Source of the DNA: Fasciola hepatica | Taxonomy: Eukaryota; Platyhelminthes; Trematoda; Plagiorchiida; Fasciolidae | DNA: 64,000 bases | NCBI GenBank assembly: GCA_948099385.1 | Contig: CANUEZ040000165.1 | Coordinates: forward strand, 4,662,501-4,726,500 | Reading direction: 5' to 3' | In this document: positions 23,330 to 36,806 of the stretch, one piece after another | Layout: each line of letters opens with the position of its first letter | How positions within the stretch are numbered: the stretch's first letter is position 1 | Program-made: the position numbers and the translations under genes | Notes under the pieces: model-generated | Databases searched by the model: none | What the model saw: only the letters and a program-made list of their open reading frames with translations | Told to the model about the DNA's origin: nothing

Positions 23330-24780
23330 TTTACCCAGAATCCCACGTCAGACTTTTTCCAGCATATCTGGCCATGCGATCATCTGCACGTCCTGACAGT
23401 CCCTCATATGAAATACTCTTATACGGCTCTATCAGTTCGGTAAATTTTCACCTTCTTATCCACTTTGTTGCCAACTTTTGATGTCCCCATGCTATTTGCC
23501 AATGAACCCGGAGAAATTCATAATTGAATGGCATTCTACTTATCTAATAAATTCTGTCTTTGTTTCAACAATTTATCATGATCGGCCACGTGCTCCGCAA
23601 TCCACTGAGCGCTTTTGCACATCTCTGGCCGGAAATCAACTACCTATAATCGAGGCTACCGCTAACCCGTTTGTCCCCTTAATGTTCCAGGTTAAATTTT
23701 CCTCAAAGTACACAGTCACTCAACCATCTGTGCTTTTGACAGTTTCAGCAACGCAACAAATTTAGTTGGCTCCATCGGATATCCAACATACACACCACTG
23801 TCATGCCCACTTTGTTGTTAATCTGTACTCCTTGTATGTCGGTGTCGAGGTCGCCTCACATAAACAACCAGTTTAAAACTTTTTATTCACCCTATACGTA
23901 TCGCCGCTTTTTCATCAATTTTCCACGACTGGGCATCTACGCCAAACACCACTTTGGAGACCAGTTCTCCAACCCTTTGCTGGAGATGAACTATATATAT
24001 ATGCAAGGTTCCCGACCGTCTAGTTGTTCCCCTAGTGCCCCATGTCGGACTCTTATCAGCGTGTCCCGTTATGCGATCATTTGCGTGTCCTGACAGTTTC
24101 ACCTATGCGCCATCCCTAAACGGCTTCATGAGATCACCACACATCGACTCCTCCGTCCACCTTGTTACCAAATTGTGTTCACCAATCTACCTAGGCAGCC
24201 ACTTGAGATGAATCATAATTCACTCATCTGTGAACTTTCTCCACTCTGCTTCGCAAAATTTCCGTGGAGGGGGCCTACTCTACAACCCACAATGAGTGTT
24301 TCCTTCACAACCGCTCACTGAATATAAAGTACTCATGTTGTGGTAAATCGGACGTTCTGTTCCGTTCACGCAATTTTTCCACTCAGAGGACACCTCGCAA
24401 ACCCCTCGACATTACATTTCTGCTATTCTTCGAGTCATTAAAACTATTGGTTCTAGTGCGTATCCATCATCACATCATCGATGGCCGTTCCAATTTTTTC
24501 TCAATGTTATTCTCGGAAGATTTCGCCAGCATACTCCACCTCTGGACTTTATATGGATACTTTCGGAATTCGTGAGCATTTTTCTGCCATCCCTGGTTTG
24601 CTTGACTGCGTATCCTGACCACAAAGTTTACTCCACTTCATACTGAGCGATGTGTCTATTTGATCTTTAAACTCAATTTTGTCGGGCACTTATTCTTGCC
24701 ACCGCTAACACCTCTACAACCCTTTGTGCTGCATATAACCAACCGAGTATCCAAGGATCCCTATTGCGACCTCGCTTTTA
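23330..24780 (+). repeat. Diverged ~0.7-kb tandem units in the N3 3' UTR
   Basis: Blocks around 23360-23510 (GCGATCATCTGCACGTCCTGACAGT...GTTGCCAACTTTTG) and around 24050-24200 (GCGATCATTTGCGTGTCCTGACAGT...GTTACCAAATTGTG) align with a period of about 695 bp. A further related unit appears at about 31529-31900, outside this copy. No coding content is seen. Confidence 0.65.
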
Positions 24781-24842
24781 CCATATGATGATGCAACCAA
24801 GCGGGCTTCGGGTGTCCCCAGAATAACCGGTTATTATTATCA

Positions 24843-25012
24843 ATATACACCATTGCCTGTAGCATTGGGAACAAAAATACGGAACTGGCCACCAGAGCCA
24901 CTCGTCATTATGCCGAATTGGCCAGTCTCGAGACCTGGCCGTCCGAATACAGCCGTATCCCACAGGGGGCACGAGACCACTATCTTGTTTATCGACAAGC
25001 CGGGGAAATTAA
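24843..25012 (+). other. Flank of N3 3' end, last part of the second P1 block
   Basis: Short sequence after the N3 tail that is mirrored at about 32112-32275. No gene is recognised. Confidence 0.5.
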
Positions 25013-28000
25013 TACAAATGTGCCTAAGAATACCCTCAGCAATGGAGAAGCGGATGAAAGGATCAAGTACTGAAACTTCTCTAGAATTTTCTACGCGTTT
25101 TGTAAGTGTGACTATTTCTAACATTACTTTGATATGCTCGTCTACAAGCGACACTTTTGCACCTTTGTTTATTCATGTGAGACGTTTGAATTTGGCCTCA
25201 AATCAATTCTGACTGTCGTCCTTGTGCCACTGATCCTTGAACCTCTGGGTTGTACTGCTCAATCTTTTCGGCGGCAAGCTTAGGGCTTGCGTATATCTGT
25301 ACACATTGTGAATTTTGATTTCGTAAGGTAGAAAATACGGACCCGTCTTGTTCTGGTTTTGGGCTTCGTTTGAATTGGCTGCGCCCTGGTCTATATGCGG
25401 AAATTAACTGACAGCAGGAATATCGGATAGACTACCTGAAGAAAAGGCTAGCGCACAAGGTGTAAAACACTCAAAAGGACGCTGGATCAGATCAAATCTG
25501 ATCAGAGCACGGGACCTGCAGCCAATGCCAGGGGTATTCCAGCTTCTAGTACCTGCTAGCCTTCGGGTCTCCGAGCTAGGCGGGACGAGTTACTCGCAGA
25601 AGTGGAGTAATGAGGATCAGGAAGAAATTGTAATTGACTCCAGGCTTTTCAATTATCCTGTGCCCGCACCTACAATCTGCGACACTTAGCGTGATGGAAA
25701 GCTAAGGTCGTGGTTGTCTCTGGCCTGGAGTTTGAGATCAGTGCTTCCGATCCTTTATTTTTCAGCCCAACCGGGGGAACATACACATTCGTGCTTTAAA
25801 GCTGAAAGAAATTCACCAAGTCGCAGTTATAGATGCAGACTACTATTCACGCCACTGAGGGAATTCTGGTCCCTCGGTCGGCCCCGGCCACTATCATTCC
25901 TATGCAACACAACCTGACGGAGAGGGCAGAAAGTTCAGGGGAGGATCCTTGCCACTACTAGAGGGACAGTCCAAATGTTGACACGAAGTTCGTGTAGCAA
26001 AACTAAAAATGCAGGCAGCAGAGGTTATAGCTCCATTCATTGAGTATAAAATGGTCGGGTCTTGCATATACAGGGAGCCGTCGGTGGAAGATAGCGAGGT
26101 TAAGGAACTACTCCGTTACCCCAGAGCTACCGTAGCGGACAGAAGTGACGTTTACATCATGGGAGAATGCAATGCTCCAGAGGTAAGTGGTCAACGGGGA
26201 CGGCTCCGGTGAAGTCGTTCAGGGAAAAGCTGGCAGCTCTGTTGCACGGCGAAACTCTCATCCAGAATGTCCACTGAGAGACCAGGTGGAGGACGGGGCA
26301 AGCAGCATCAATGCTGGACTTTATGAAAACAAGGCGCCCAAATGATATTGCGAACATGAAAAAGCAGGCTTCACTTGATTTAATCTGTTTCACTGGATCT
26401 AGTTGGAAAACTCTTCTGTCTTCGAACCATCTTATTTTATTAGTGAAGAACAAAGAATATATAAGTTGCCGTCATATGCGCACACCCGTTGCCCAAAATG
26501 CGTTGGTCTGATGTGTGTGGCTGACCGCGCCTTCGGGCCTGAATGCTGCTGGCAGGATTCGTCTTGTAAGTCATTTCACGCCATCAGTCGGCTGTGCCGC
26601 CAGTCGTGAGGTCATGGGATCGGTAGGGGCCGAAGCTGCCGCACTTTCTGTTGGTGAGTCTGAACCGTTTGTCGAACGATGTGTCAGACCACACTTTAAC
26701 ATTCACTCTTCTACAAGATTGGCGACCTTCTCTGGTTCTTCCCCGTCGATGTGGTCTTCCCATATTCTCCGTAAACTCAGCACTTCCCTTTGGTATGTTT
26801 GCTTCTTCCAACTGTTGTCTTAACCAGCCGGGCCTCGTACCGACAATTTCAGAAAAACAGTACGTTTTATATCTTTTCCGTTGATACGATTTTTCTGGAG
26901 TGTTCATCACTCACATTTCTCCCCTTTCCTTTGGTACTGTCAGATTTCTTGCTTCTTTCACGTATTAAGTCAGGAAGGGAGCAGCAGATAATTTTATCTT
27001 AGTGTTTCTGCGGGTAGTTACTGTCCGATTTTCCTCCAAAAATTTCACTCTTTTCTGTGGCGGAGTCATTAGATTCTTCAGGCTGGAACACTTTTGGAAT
27101 ATTGCACTGTCGTCTTTTTAACATGCAGCAGATTGGTGGACAAGCAGTTGATAATGTACAAGGTAGGTTCACGATACTGTTACTGTGATACTCCTCGCTT
27201 CCTAATTACTTGGAAGTGTGAGAACTATCGCACCCACAGCCCCATGGCTACGCAGTCTACGAACGAACCTATCTCTCTTTAGCAATTTCGTAAACCACAT
27301 CTTGCAGTCCAGCCCCGCAGGCCAAACCTCCTCCAGCTATTCTTTACGATACATGAAACCTGTGGTCTTGATTCCAGTGTTCAGGATGGCAACGCGGCCT
27401 AACTTTTTCAATGATAAATATTTTCCCCCTTGGAACAAGCTCTCAAGTCCAATTTTGTCGTTATCTTCAGCCTCTTCATTATTCAAAAAATAAATAAACA
27501 AACGTCTGACTGTACAAAACTGATCAACACGCATGACCCCTACTTTTATTATACTTGAGCATCCGAGCTGGACCTGGGATACTGGTGAGAAGCCTAACAA
27601 CTTTTGCCCAGTATACAGTTATTACCAGCGGGTGCTAAGGAGCAACAGGATTCATCCTGTATTACTGTAAGCCTATAAAAGCGGTCAAGCCCGTACTCGG
27701 TGGTCGCCAACAACAATTCCCACGTGTCTGTTCACCCACTTCTTATTTTCGCCTCCATAAACCACGACCCCCTGATGGCCGCTGGTACTCTCTTGATTCA
27801 TTGTTTCATGTTGTCCTTCTTTAACATGGTCTGTAAAGTCCTTTTTCTATCAGCACCTACCATGTATAAGAGTGCCACTGATGCTAGAAAAATAAGTGGT
27901 GGCGTACATAGTTTTGTGCTCTCAAGGTAGCAGGCTTACTTGCGCTTCATCCGTTTACTCTTTGATACCCCCATTTTGCCTCGCTAGATTTCAGGCCTCG

Positions 28001-29403
28001 TTTTGACGGACAAAGTGCCAAAATTCATGGGTCTTCCGTCAATTATCCATCGACTTACACATAAATATTTGTCCCGGGTGTTGCCTATCCTAGCCTCTTT
28101 TTCTTATTGATGATTCTCACTAGGCCTCACGATAACTTGTCGCTAGAACTGTTCCATTTTGCTTTCCGTATGACCTTCATTTCAAAAAACCAGACCTTAC
28201 CGCCACAACTGCCATTTCTGTTATTGCTATTTTCCTGGCACGGTGTTGTTGTTCTGCGCCTTCCCCTTAACCCACAGCTGGTAGACTCGCCGGACTGCAG
28301 TCTTTTCCGTTTTGCTTCATGAACCTACAAAACAAAGGACGAATTTTTATTATTACCAATAATAGTGATGGTATATTTCCGATGCGCACCAAGCATACTG
28401 GGTGCACGGTCAAATGGTTATAGTGATGTCAGTACGGAAATTTACAACACGTGCATACAGATTATTAAAGACAGTGTTACGGCCAACTAAAACGGTTTTA
28501 ATGCACGGCAAATCCGAAGGTCGGAGTCCAACGGTCGACGCGGCTGACGGTGTTCAGAGTCGGGTAAAATGGGGAGTAAATGCATAAATGGTACTTAAAA
28601 TACTCCCGAGATTATAAATACTAGCTGAATCAAAGGGTATTTGTTATAAAAAGCTGGGAGAGAAGAAAAAATGTTCACCGCGGGGATTCAAATAGTCTTT
28701 CGCACCTAGCAGGGTGTGAAAAGTATACAGGTAGAAAACTCACGCATGTAAAAGAATGGATCTTTAGATATAAAATGCCGTGAACCAACTGCCAGTGTGG
28801 TGGTTGAGTCTAAAGAAGAGATACTGACTTAGTCAATCACAGTGGAAGAGACCATTAAACCCCACGGATAGGAGCAGAAGTTTTATAAGCCTTGATGGTG
28901 GAAGCAGCCAGCGATAATCCGGCAAGTGTTCAGCAGTTTATTTTAATTGACACAGGCATGTCACGAAGTAAGAGCTAGGATGTGGAGTTGCGGCAGTAAA
29001 TCAACGTGAACTGCATTAAGTCGGATTGCAGAGACGAAAAGCTTGCAGAAGCTTTGATGGAGTGGGAGGTAAAAGAATGACTAGATGACGGTTTTAGTAT
29101 GCAGATCACGCGGCCACCGTGAAGCTCCAGCTGCGGAATCAGTGAGTTTGGAACGGGAAACGAGAACGGGACACCGGATTCCGAACAAAATGAAACATTC
29201 GGCAGGAGAGGAGGTGAAATTAAAATTTGAGCGTCCATTGGTCGCATGGCTTGGTTACAAGTAAAGTCGGCTTCGTGGTCGAGAAGGGTAATCAAATGCA
29301 GCACAAAAAAGCATGCATGAAAAGTCGGAGGTTAAAATATGATAGACTAAGTGCGCACAGAGGACTAAAGGGGAAAACTGATAGGAATTATATGCATAAT
29401 AAC
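25013..29403. other. Left-arm-only segment of P1, no recognised gene
   Basis: About 4.4 kb absent from the mirror arm, which has an unrelated-length 0.58 kb there. I see no domain. About 28270-28356 (CACAGCTGG...GGACTGCAG, then TTATTATTACC) looks like a short plus-strand 3'-end fragment of the non-LTR family. GCATAAATGGTAC at about 28582 recurs at 29484 with similar following sequence, suggesting diverged minus-strand tandem units of about 0.9 kb. A small perfect hairpin GATCAGAT-CAA-ATCTGATC lies near 25487-25506. Confidence 0.45.
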
Positions 29404-29959
29404 TCCAGGAAAAAAAGGAGACACATGGTAGGGCATTCCGTCGGCTATTTTTGAGTGATGTCGGCTGAAAGTCTGGGGTACATGCATAAATGGTACGGGA
29501 AATAATTAACACTGGTTAAAATTCGAACATATTCAAAGGATACATTGTTTGTCTCCATAAAAGGGGACTTCATCGAGCGGAGTATAAGAAATTACTTGCA
29601 GGCTGCAGAATATGAAAGGCATATTGATAGAATCTTCGTCGAAGCAGTCCGCAAACTGTTCGCTTAACGACGAGCATATCAAGAGATATCAGCATGGAAA
29701 TACATCAGTCTGTAGAGATGGTGGTATATGAAGTGGTGTCTGGAAGCTCGAGGGGTCAGATACTTAGCAAGCAATCTGCGTATCTCGAGGGAGGGAAATT
29801 ACCAGGGTGGTGGTGGGAGGAAACGGCCGGCGGAGAACAGGTGAGTTTGCAGCAAACTGTCAACTTTATATGTGGGGATAATGAGTGTCAAAATGGAAAC
29901 GAAAGATAAATCTTTATGGACTGCCCGATTGCAGCGGTGACTCAGGTGTTCAGTTTAGC

Positions 29960-30973
29960 AGGCGCGATGGTATAGTAATTCACGGATAAGTGTACGTCAA
30001 CAGATGAGCGCTGCTTAGTGCGTATATCACAAAAATGGTAGATCAATATAACCCGCTCCATGCCATGAATAACTCAGGACTTCTCTTTCTGGGCAGAACC
30101 ACTGAGATTTACACAGGAGTTCAACTTCTTCTATCACACGGCGGTTTCCCCCAAGATCCCCACAATCCGGCTACTGGAACACGGACCACTGGATCTCACG
30201 GCATTCATACAACTTATTTTAGTCCCAACGGCCACATCCACCGCTTTGGCTGGTGCATATTGAGCTTACAGGACGTCTGCACTATTAAGCTCACGCAACT
30301 ATATTGGCGGATGGCACCTCCTGTCTCCAGAAATGGATCTCAGGTTAGGTGTCCAGCACACGGTTAGTCCCACCCATAGCACCCTTTGTGAAACACAAAG
30401 TTCTAACTTTATACTGGCACAGCTGCTGGAAAAGCTTGTTCTATTCCCCTCCGTCTAGTACCGGCTTCTCTTCGAGCTTGCTCTCCATATTTAAGTTATA
30501 TCCAGCCTCTTTCAGACCTGGCACAATTGTCACTACCTATGCTTGCATCAGTGGATAGCTTTTATCTCTACCCGCCATCCAACTTATTCTCTGCACACGA
30601 ATGTGGCTTGAGCAAATACTCGCCGGTCTTGGCAGTTACTTCATTACCTACCTTTCTGAAGTCACTCTCCAGTCTACTCCTCTTCCCAATACGTTATAAT
30701 ATCCATTCCACATGATGGGACTCACCAATAGTGTTCAATCACTGGCGCATTTATTATCCCTGTTCATTACTGAAACAGACCTTATCTCCTGCCCCTACAT
30801 CCCGCTACCGCCTACGCCGGCTTATGTGTCTTATTCCATATCCGAGGATCTACCGTTGCCCTCCGCGATATACACGGGCAGATTTATTCACCTGTCATTT
30901 TTGCATGGTAAACGTTATACAGCATTCATCTGTTGATGCAAATTTACCCTTAAATAAACGTACCACCGATATC
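29960..30973 (+). other. Central spacer of P1 with decayed 3' UTR module
   Basis: About 1.0 kb between the innermost arms. 30219-30375 (CCACATCCACCGCTTTGGC...CAGGTTAGGTGTCCAGCACACGG) aligns with the 3' UTR module of N4, but with a decayed hairpin. The spacer is therefore part of another plus-strand 3' UTR that continues into the right arm. Confidence 0.6.
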
Positions 30974-31529
30974 GCAAAACTGAACACCTGGGTCACCTCT
31001 GCAATCGGGCAGTCCATAAAGATTTATCTTTCGTTTCCATTTTGACACTCATTATCCCCACATATAAAGTTGACAGTTTGCTGCAAACTCACCTGTTCTC
31101 CGCCGGCCGTTTCCTCCCACCACCACCCTGGTAATTTCCCTCCCTCGAGATACGCAGATTGCTTGCTAAGTATCTGACCCCTCGAGCTTCCAGACACCAC
31201 TTCATATACCACCATCTCTACAGACTGATGTATTTCCATGCTGATATCTCTTGATATGCTCGTCGTTAAGCGAACAGTTTGCGGACTGCTTCGACGAAGA
31301 TTCTGTCAATATGCCTTTCATATTCTGCAGCCTGCAAGTAATTTCTTATACTCCGCTCGATGAAGTCCCCTTTTATGGAGACAAACAATGTATCCTTTGA
31401 ATATGTTCGAATTTTAACCAGTGTTAATTATTTCCCGTACCATTTATGCATGTACCCCAGACTTTCAGCCGACATCACTCAAAAATAGCCGACGGAATGC
31501 CCTACCATGTGTCTCCTTTTTTTCCTGGA

Positions 31530-32111
31530 GTTTTCATGCACATAGTCCTTTGGTATGGCATTTCTGCCTTTTTAGGATTCATTCAAACTACCGGTTCAAG
31601 TGCGTACACGTCATCATCAATATTTTTTCCAATTTTTTAAGCCTGCATTTTTCGAATGTTTTTTGTCAGCCAAATCTCCCTTGCGAGCTTGTGATCCGCA
31701 TCTGAATTCCTAGGCGCAGTGATTCCCTTGTTGCTATATTCGATAACATATCTCGATCACGAAGCCAATTTAGCTTGTCACTGAACTGTGCGACCACTTT
31801 ACATTCAAATTCAATTTCGTCAAGCATTTCTTCATGCTACCACCAAAACATCCTTACTTCTCTGTACTACATATATTCGGTTGACTATCCAAGACTCCAT
31901 CTTTGTTTTTGTTAATACACACCGTCCAGCAAGCAGTGTGCCACTTGGAGCTGTCGACCAAATGTAAAGATGTACCAGCTTTCCAACTGGATTGCAAACT
32001 TAAAAGATGGAAGCACACATCTGGGTGCTTTCTGCGCGCGAACTCTTTATTCCAAGCAAGCCGCTCCCTCTCGGACCAGGAAGGCTACCTCATCACCGGC
32101 TGTGCCATTTT
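31530..32111 (+). other. Right-arm-only segment of P1, 3' UTR-like
   Basis: No gene. 31529-31650 and 31750-31900 align with 24420-24530 and 24600-24760 of the N3 3' UTR at clearly lower identity than the arms. It is thus a diverged unit of the same 3' UTR repeat in plus orientation. Confidence 0.55.
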
Positions 32112-34341
32112 CCCCTGATTTGTCGATAAACAAGATAGTGGTCTCGTGCCCTCTGTGGGATACGGCTGTATTCGGACGGCCAGGTCTCGAGACTGGCCAA
32201 TTCGGCATAATGACGAGTGGCTCTGGTGGCCAGTTCCGTATTTTTGTTCCCAATGCTACAGGCAATGGTGTATATTGATAATAATAACCGGTTATTCTGG
32301 GGACACCCGAAGCCCGCTTGGTTGCATCATCATATGGTAAAAGCGAGGTCGCAATAGGGATCCTTGGATACTCGGTTGGTTATATGCAGCACAAAGGGTT
32401 GTAGAGGTGTTAGCGGTGGCAAGAATAAGTGCCCGACAAAATTGAGTTTAAAGATCAAATAGACACATCGCTCAGTATGAAGTGGAGTAAACTTTGTGGT
32501 CAGGATACGCAGTCAAGCAAACCAGGGATGGCAGAAAAATGCTCACGAATTCCGAAAGTATCCATATAAAGTCCAGAGGTGGAGTATGCTGGCGAAATCT
32601 TCCGAGAATAACATTGAGAAAAAATTGGAACGGCCATCGATGATGTGATGATGGATACGCACTAGAACCAATAGTTTTAATGACTCGAAGAATAGCAGAA
32701 ATGTAATGTCGAGGGGTTTGCGAGGTGTCCTCTGAGTGGAAAAATTGCGTGAACGGAACAGAACGTCCGATTTACCACAACATGAGTACTTTATATTCAG
32801 TGAGCGGTTGTGAAGGAAACACTCATTGTGGGTTGTAGAGTAGGCCCCCTCCACGGAAATTTTGCGAAGCAGAGTGGAGAAAGTTCACAGATGAGTGAAT
32901 TATGATTCATCTCAAGTGGCTGCCTAGGTAGATTGGTGAACACAATTTGGTAACAAGGTGGACGGAGGAGTCGATGTGTGGTGATCTCATGAAGCCGTTT
33001 AGGGATGGCGCATAGGTGAAACTGTCAGGACACGCAAATGATCGCATAACGGGACACGCTGATAAGAGTCCGACATGGGGCACTAGGGGAACAACTAGAC
33101 GGTCGGGAACCTTGCATATATATATAGTTCATCTCCAGCAAAGGGTTGGAGAACTGGTCTCCAAAGTGGTGTTTGGCGTAGATGCCCAGTCGTGGAAAAT
33201 TGATGAAAAAGCGGCGATACGTATAGGGTGAATAAAAAGTTTTAAACTGGTTGTTTATGTGAGGCGACCTCGACACCGACATACAAGGAGTACAGATTAA
33301 CAACAAAGTGGGCATGACAGTGGTGTGTATGTTGGATATCCGATGGAGCCAACTAAATTTGTTGCGTTGCTGAAACTGTCAAAAGCACAGATGGTTGAGT
33401 GACTGTGTACTTTGAGGAAAATTTAACCTGGAACATTAAGGGGACAAACGGGTTAGCGGTAGCCTCGATTATAGGTAGTTGATTTCCGGCCAGAGATGTG
33501 CAAAAGCGCTCAGTGGATTGCGGAGCACGTGGCCGATCATGATAAATTGTTGAAACAAAGACAGAATTTATTAGATAAGTAGAATGCCATTCAATTATGA
33601 ATTTCTCCGGGTTCATTGGCAAATAGCATGGGGACATCAAAAGTTGGCAACAAAGTGGATAAGAAGGTGAAAATTTACCGAACTGATAGAGCCGTATAAG
33701 AGTATTTCATATGAGGGACTGTCAGGACGTGCAGATGATCGCATGGCCAGATATGCTGGAAAAAGTCTGACGTGGGATTCTGGGTAAACAATCGAATAAC
33801 CGACATCCTATGTTTTGCGTGGTTCGTTACCAATGCGGCCATCCTGCGGACACGCAGGAGGGGGATACAGTAGAACAAGGAGCTGATGTCGCGCAGATAA
33901 AGCACTGGAAAGGGGAGCCACTTCGTGTTCTTTTGATTTTTTTGGCAGGCGAGAGCAGTGATATTCAAGTTGCGGTTTGTTTTAGATAAATCGAGTGATG
34001 ACATTCAAATTGCCCAATTGTTGAGTGATCTTCTCTGGGGTTTGTCGGGAGTTGTGGAATTCATAAAAACAAATCTCAACAGTGAGACCGTTGTACGCTT
34101 CGGAGCAGAGAACCTGGTGAATGGAGGGAACAGAAGGGAGGTGGCAAGAGGATCAATTCAGGTTGACAGGGGGCAATTCGGTGGAGACAAATGCCTGTGA
34201 TAGCAGTTCATAGCGTACTTTTGTAGGCCGAAAGAAAAGTTGTGCGTATATCGGTTCGGAACGTGGCCATGTGCATAGTAGATGTTGTTCAGGAACGTTG
34301 GAGGTGATAGCGGGGAGCAGGGAACCATGCAGGGGATTGTG

Positions 34342-34542
34342 TTTTTCAATCCGCGACTGGTGCTTGTGAGTGAAGATGGCCGTGCGCAGGACATCCAACC
34401 TGAAAACCACCTCCGGTGGCAGGAGGTGAGATCCTCCTGCCCAGGTGCACCCGCACATCGTTGCAGACGACCTGTGCGCCCGGTGTGCGCCGACTAAGGC
34501 GGTGGACCCGACCTCGCCTCGTACGTTCGGGATTACTACGAG
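34342..34542 (-). promoter_or_regulatory. 3' UTR structured module, copy in N3'
   Basis: Exact mirror of the N3 module; hairpin core at 34453-34488. Confidence 0.65.
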
Positions 34543-35216
34543 CTTTTTTGATGAGGTCAAACAGCCGTAAATGTCAGGGAGTCCACGATCGGGCGACCAG
34601 GCGTCAGTGGATCCTGGAACGTGACCAAGGGAGCATCAGCTGGATATCATTCGGGTAGCCAACCGGCAGGTGAACGCACAGGCCAGGTTGGTGGCCAGTG
34701 TGGGCTCCAGAGTATAAAAAGTCAGAAGAGAGAGATACGAGCGAATGAAGGTCTGGAAATAAAGAAAAATAGGTGAACGCAGTGTGGGATGCTCCCAGCT
34801 GAGGATAAGCGAGAACTGATATGAAAAGAAATGTTGGTAGATAGTGAATCTCTGGGGCTAGATCTTGGTGAAGAATGCAGATAGACTAAGAGTGTTTCCT
34901 CAGTTTTATCTGTCACAGACTGATGGTGTTTGCACGGCTGAAAAGTCTAGGCCCTTCTCGTTGGCTTGGTCATTGGGTGTGTTTACTTTGCGGAGCAGTA
35001 AGGTTCAGATAACCGTGAGGGGCTTACCCAACGCACTTCTAAACCGATGGCTGGAGGTGGAACTGCGTACGCCTAACGGCAGTTTATTACATAAGTTAGA
35101 GTACGCTGTGATGGAGTCGCAATGTGGGCTAGCGTCAGTGATGGGGTTTGTAAAACTAAGAGAACTTTAACGTAGATGATAGCCAGAAACAGGCGCAAAG
35201 TGTATTAGATTAGAAG

Positions 35217-36806
35217 TATATGACCGGCTGCGAGGATGTTATACGAAAGGTTAAGGTTCAATTTCATACAGAGAAACCACGAAGGGTCTGTGTTAAAAAA
35301 TAAGAATCGCTCTTTATAGTTGAGGGGTGGGCCCATCCACTCAGCCGCTTGGTAAAACTTCGTTGGACAGATTCGATACCAATTTTGTCGGATTCGTGCA
35401 CACTAGAACAGTTCAAGGGGCAGTATTCTAAGGGGCCTAGCATGACACTTATGGAAGGAGAGAATGTAGTCTCGATGATGAAAGGAGCAAAGTATTAGGC
35501 CTAAGCAATTTCTTGCTCTAGCAACCTGAAGGGCTGAATGTTCGGAGCAACTGAATGTGTAGAAATAGCTTCAGCCAGTGTCTCGAGCGACCTGTTTTCT
35601 AGCAGTGAATGAAGCACAAGTGGTTAGAGACCCTGAGGATAGATTGCATTTATACGTGAGTACCTCGTATTTTTCAGCAAAAACCTATCCGCCAAGTTGA
35701 GCACCATCTATCGAGTGCAGATATGTCTTCAGAGATGCTTGAGATAGCCGGTGAGAGACAGTTGGGCTTGAAAGAACAGGCAGTCGTGATGTTGTCATTA
35801 AAAAGAAGTGGGTGCCATGACTCACCGAGAGAAACATGTCGCTTATGTACATGAGGAACAGCAGAGGGCCAGGGAAGCCTCCCTGTATAACACTGTATGT
35901 AACAGGATTAGGCCTAGACTGGTGCCTGTTTACTGAGACTGCCTGAGAGCGATTACATGAGCGGGAAGTGATCCAAGCTAGTGAGGGGTCGGTGATGCCA
36001 AAAGATTGAATTTCAGCCGAAAGGTGGGGGTGCGGCAGGCGGTCAAATGCATTTGACATATCCGGACGAAGTACCATGCGAGCCATTCCATTGTCTTTCG
36101 TCTCAGTAACGAGATTAAAAAGATCAAGTCGGCATGTCGCGCAAGATCCTGACCGAAGGAAACAATGTCGTCGATGATTTATAATGCCCAAATAAAGGTT
36201 GTACTCCACACTGTGTTCTTTGACAATTTCTTCCGTTAACCGAGAGAGACTGGGTGTATGGTTATTGGGCAGGTAATTTGTCAACGCATGCTGTTAGCCT
36301 TTCTTGTGACGCGGGATAATGACCGAGCATTTCCAGCTCGCCGGCATCAGACTGGACTTCACTGATAAGGTGAACTGATTGAGCGGTAAGTAGGGCGAGT
36401 CAAGTCTAGATTCAACTATTGCAGTTGGCGGGAAAACCGTCAGGCCCTGGATAAGATAATGGCTTGAAAATGGTCAATAATTGGGAGACAATTGAGACGT
36501 CAATCTTCACTGTGGGCAAGGTTGAAGCGGCAACTGGGGGAAGAGGAGAAGAGTCAGCGTTGCTGATAGGAGCCGTAGGTGGGGCAAAGAATGAGTTAGA
36601 GGCCCCGGCCATAGTTAAGGGAGTAGAGACGGATGCGTTGTCCGTTGTAACTGCGCGTGGGATATCTCTATGATTATTAGAGGTTTTGGCCTTTTGCAAC
36701 AATGAGAGCCGATGAGATCTATTAGGATGTCGCAGAGCTTTCATTTTCTGGTCACTCAGCAAAGTCTCTTCAAATCTTTGAGTGGTATAAGTGGGGCGGA
36801 TAAGTC
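35217..36806 (-). pseudogene. Reverse transcriptase remnant of N3' ORF2
   Basis: Mirror of 12061-13650. The open piece 35685-36284 encodes the same 199-residue fragment as the left copy, with MSNAFDRLPH and PGPLLFLMYISDMF and without FADD. Confidence 0.85.

Larger units (their letters stand above)
9885..24842 (+). mobile_element. N3: old non-LTR copy in P1 left arm, split by N4
   Basis: Plus-strand order ORF1 (9885), endonuclease (11160), RT (12061), 3' UTR with hairpin module (14325), then an interruption by N4 at 15022-23274, then more 3' UTR ending at a terminal signature (GGGCTTCGGGTGTCC, then TTATTATTATCA, 24805-24842). All coding parts are degenerate. A mirror copy without the N4 insertion lies at 32276-38982. 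Confidence 0.8.
8529..29959 (+). repeat. P1 left arm of large inverted repeat
   Basis: Three blocks match the right arm in reverse complement: 8529-15021, 23275-25012 and 29404-29959, about 8.8 kb in total. Within each block the mirrored coordinates sum to a constant (50745 then 48867, 57118, and 60933), so internal indels are few. Sampled coding-length stretches are identical or differ at single bases; 8.5-9.7 kb is somewhat more divergent. Left-only segments are 15022-23274 and 25013-29403. Confidence 0.9.
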
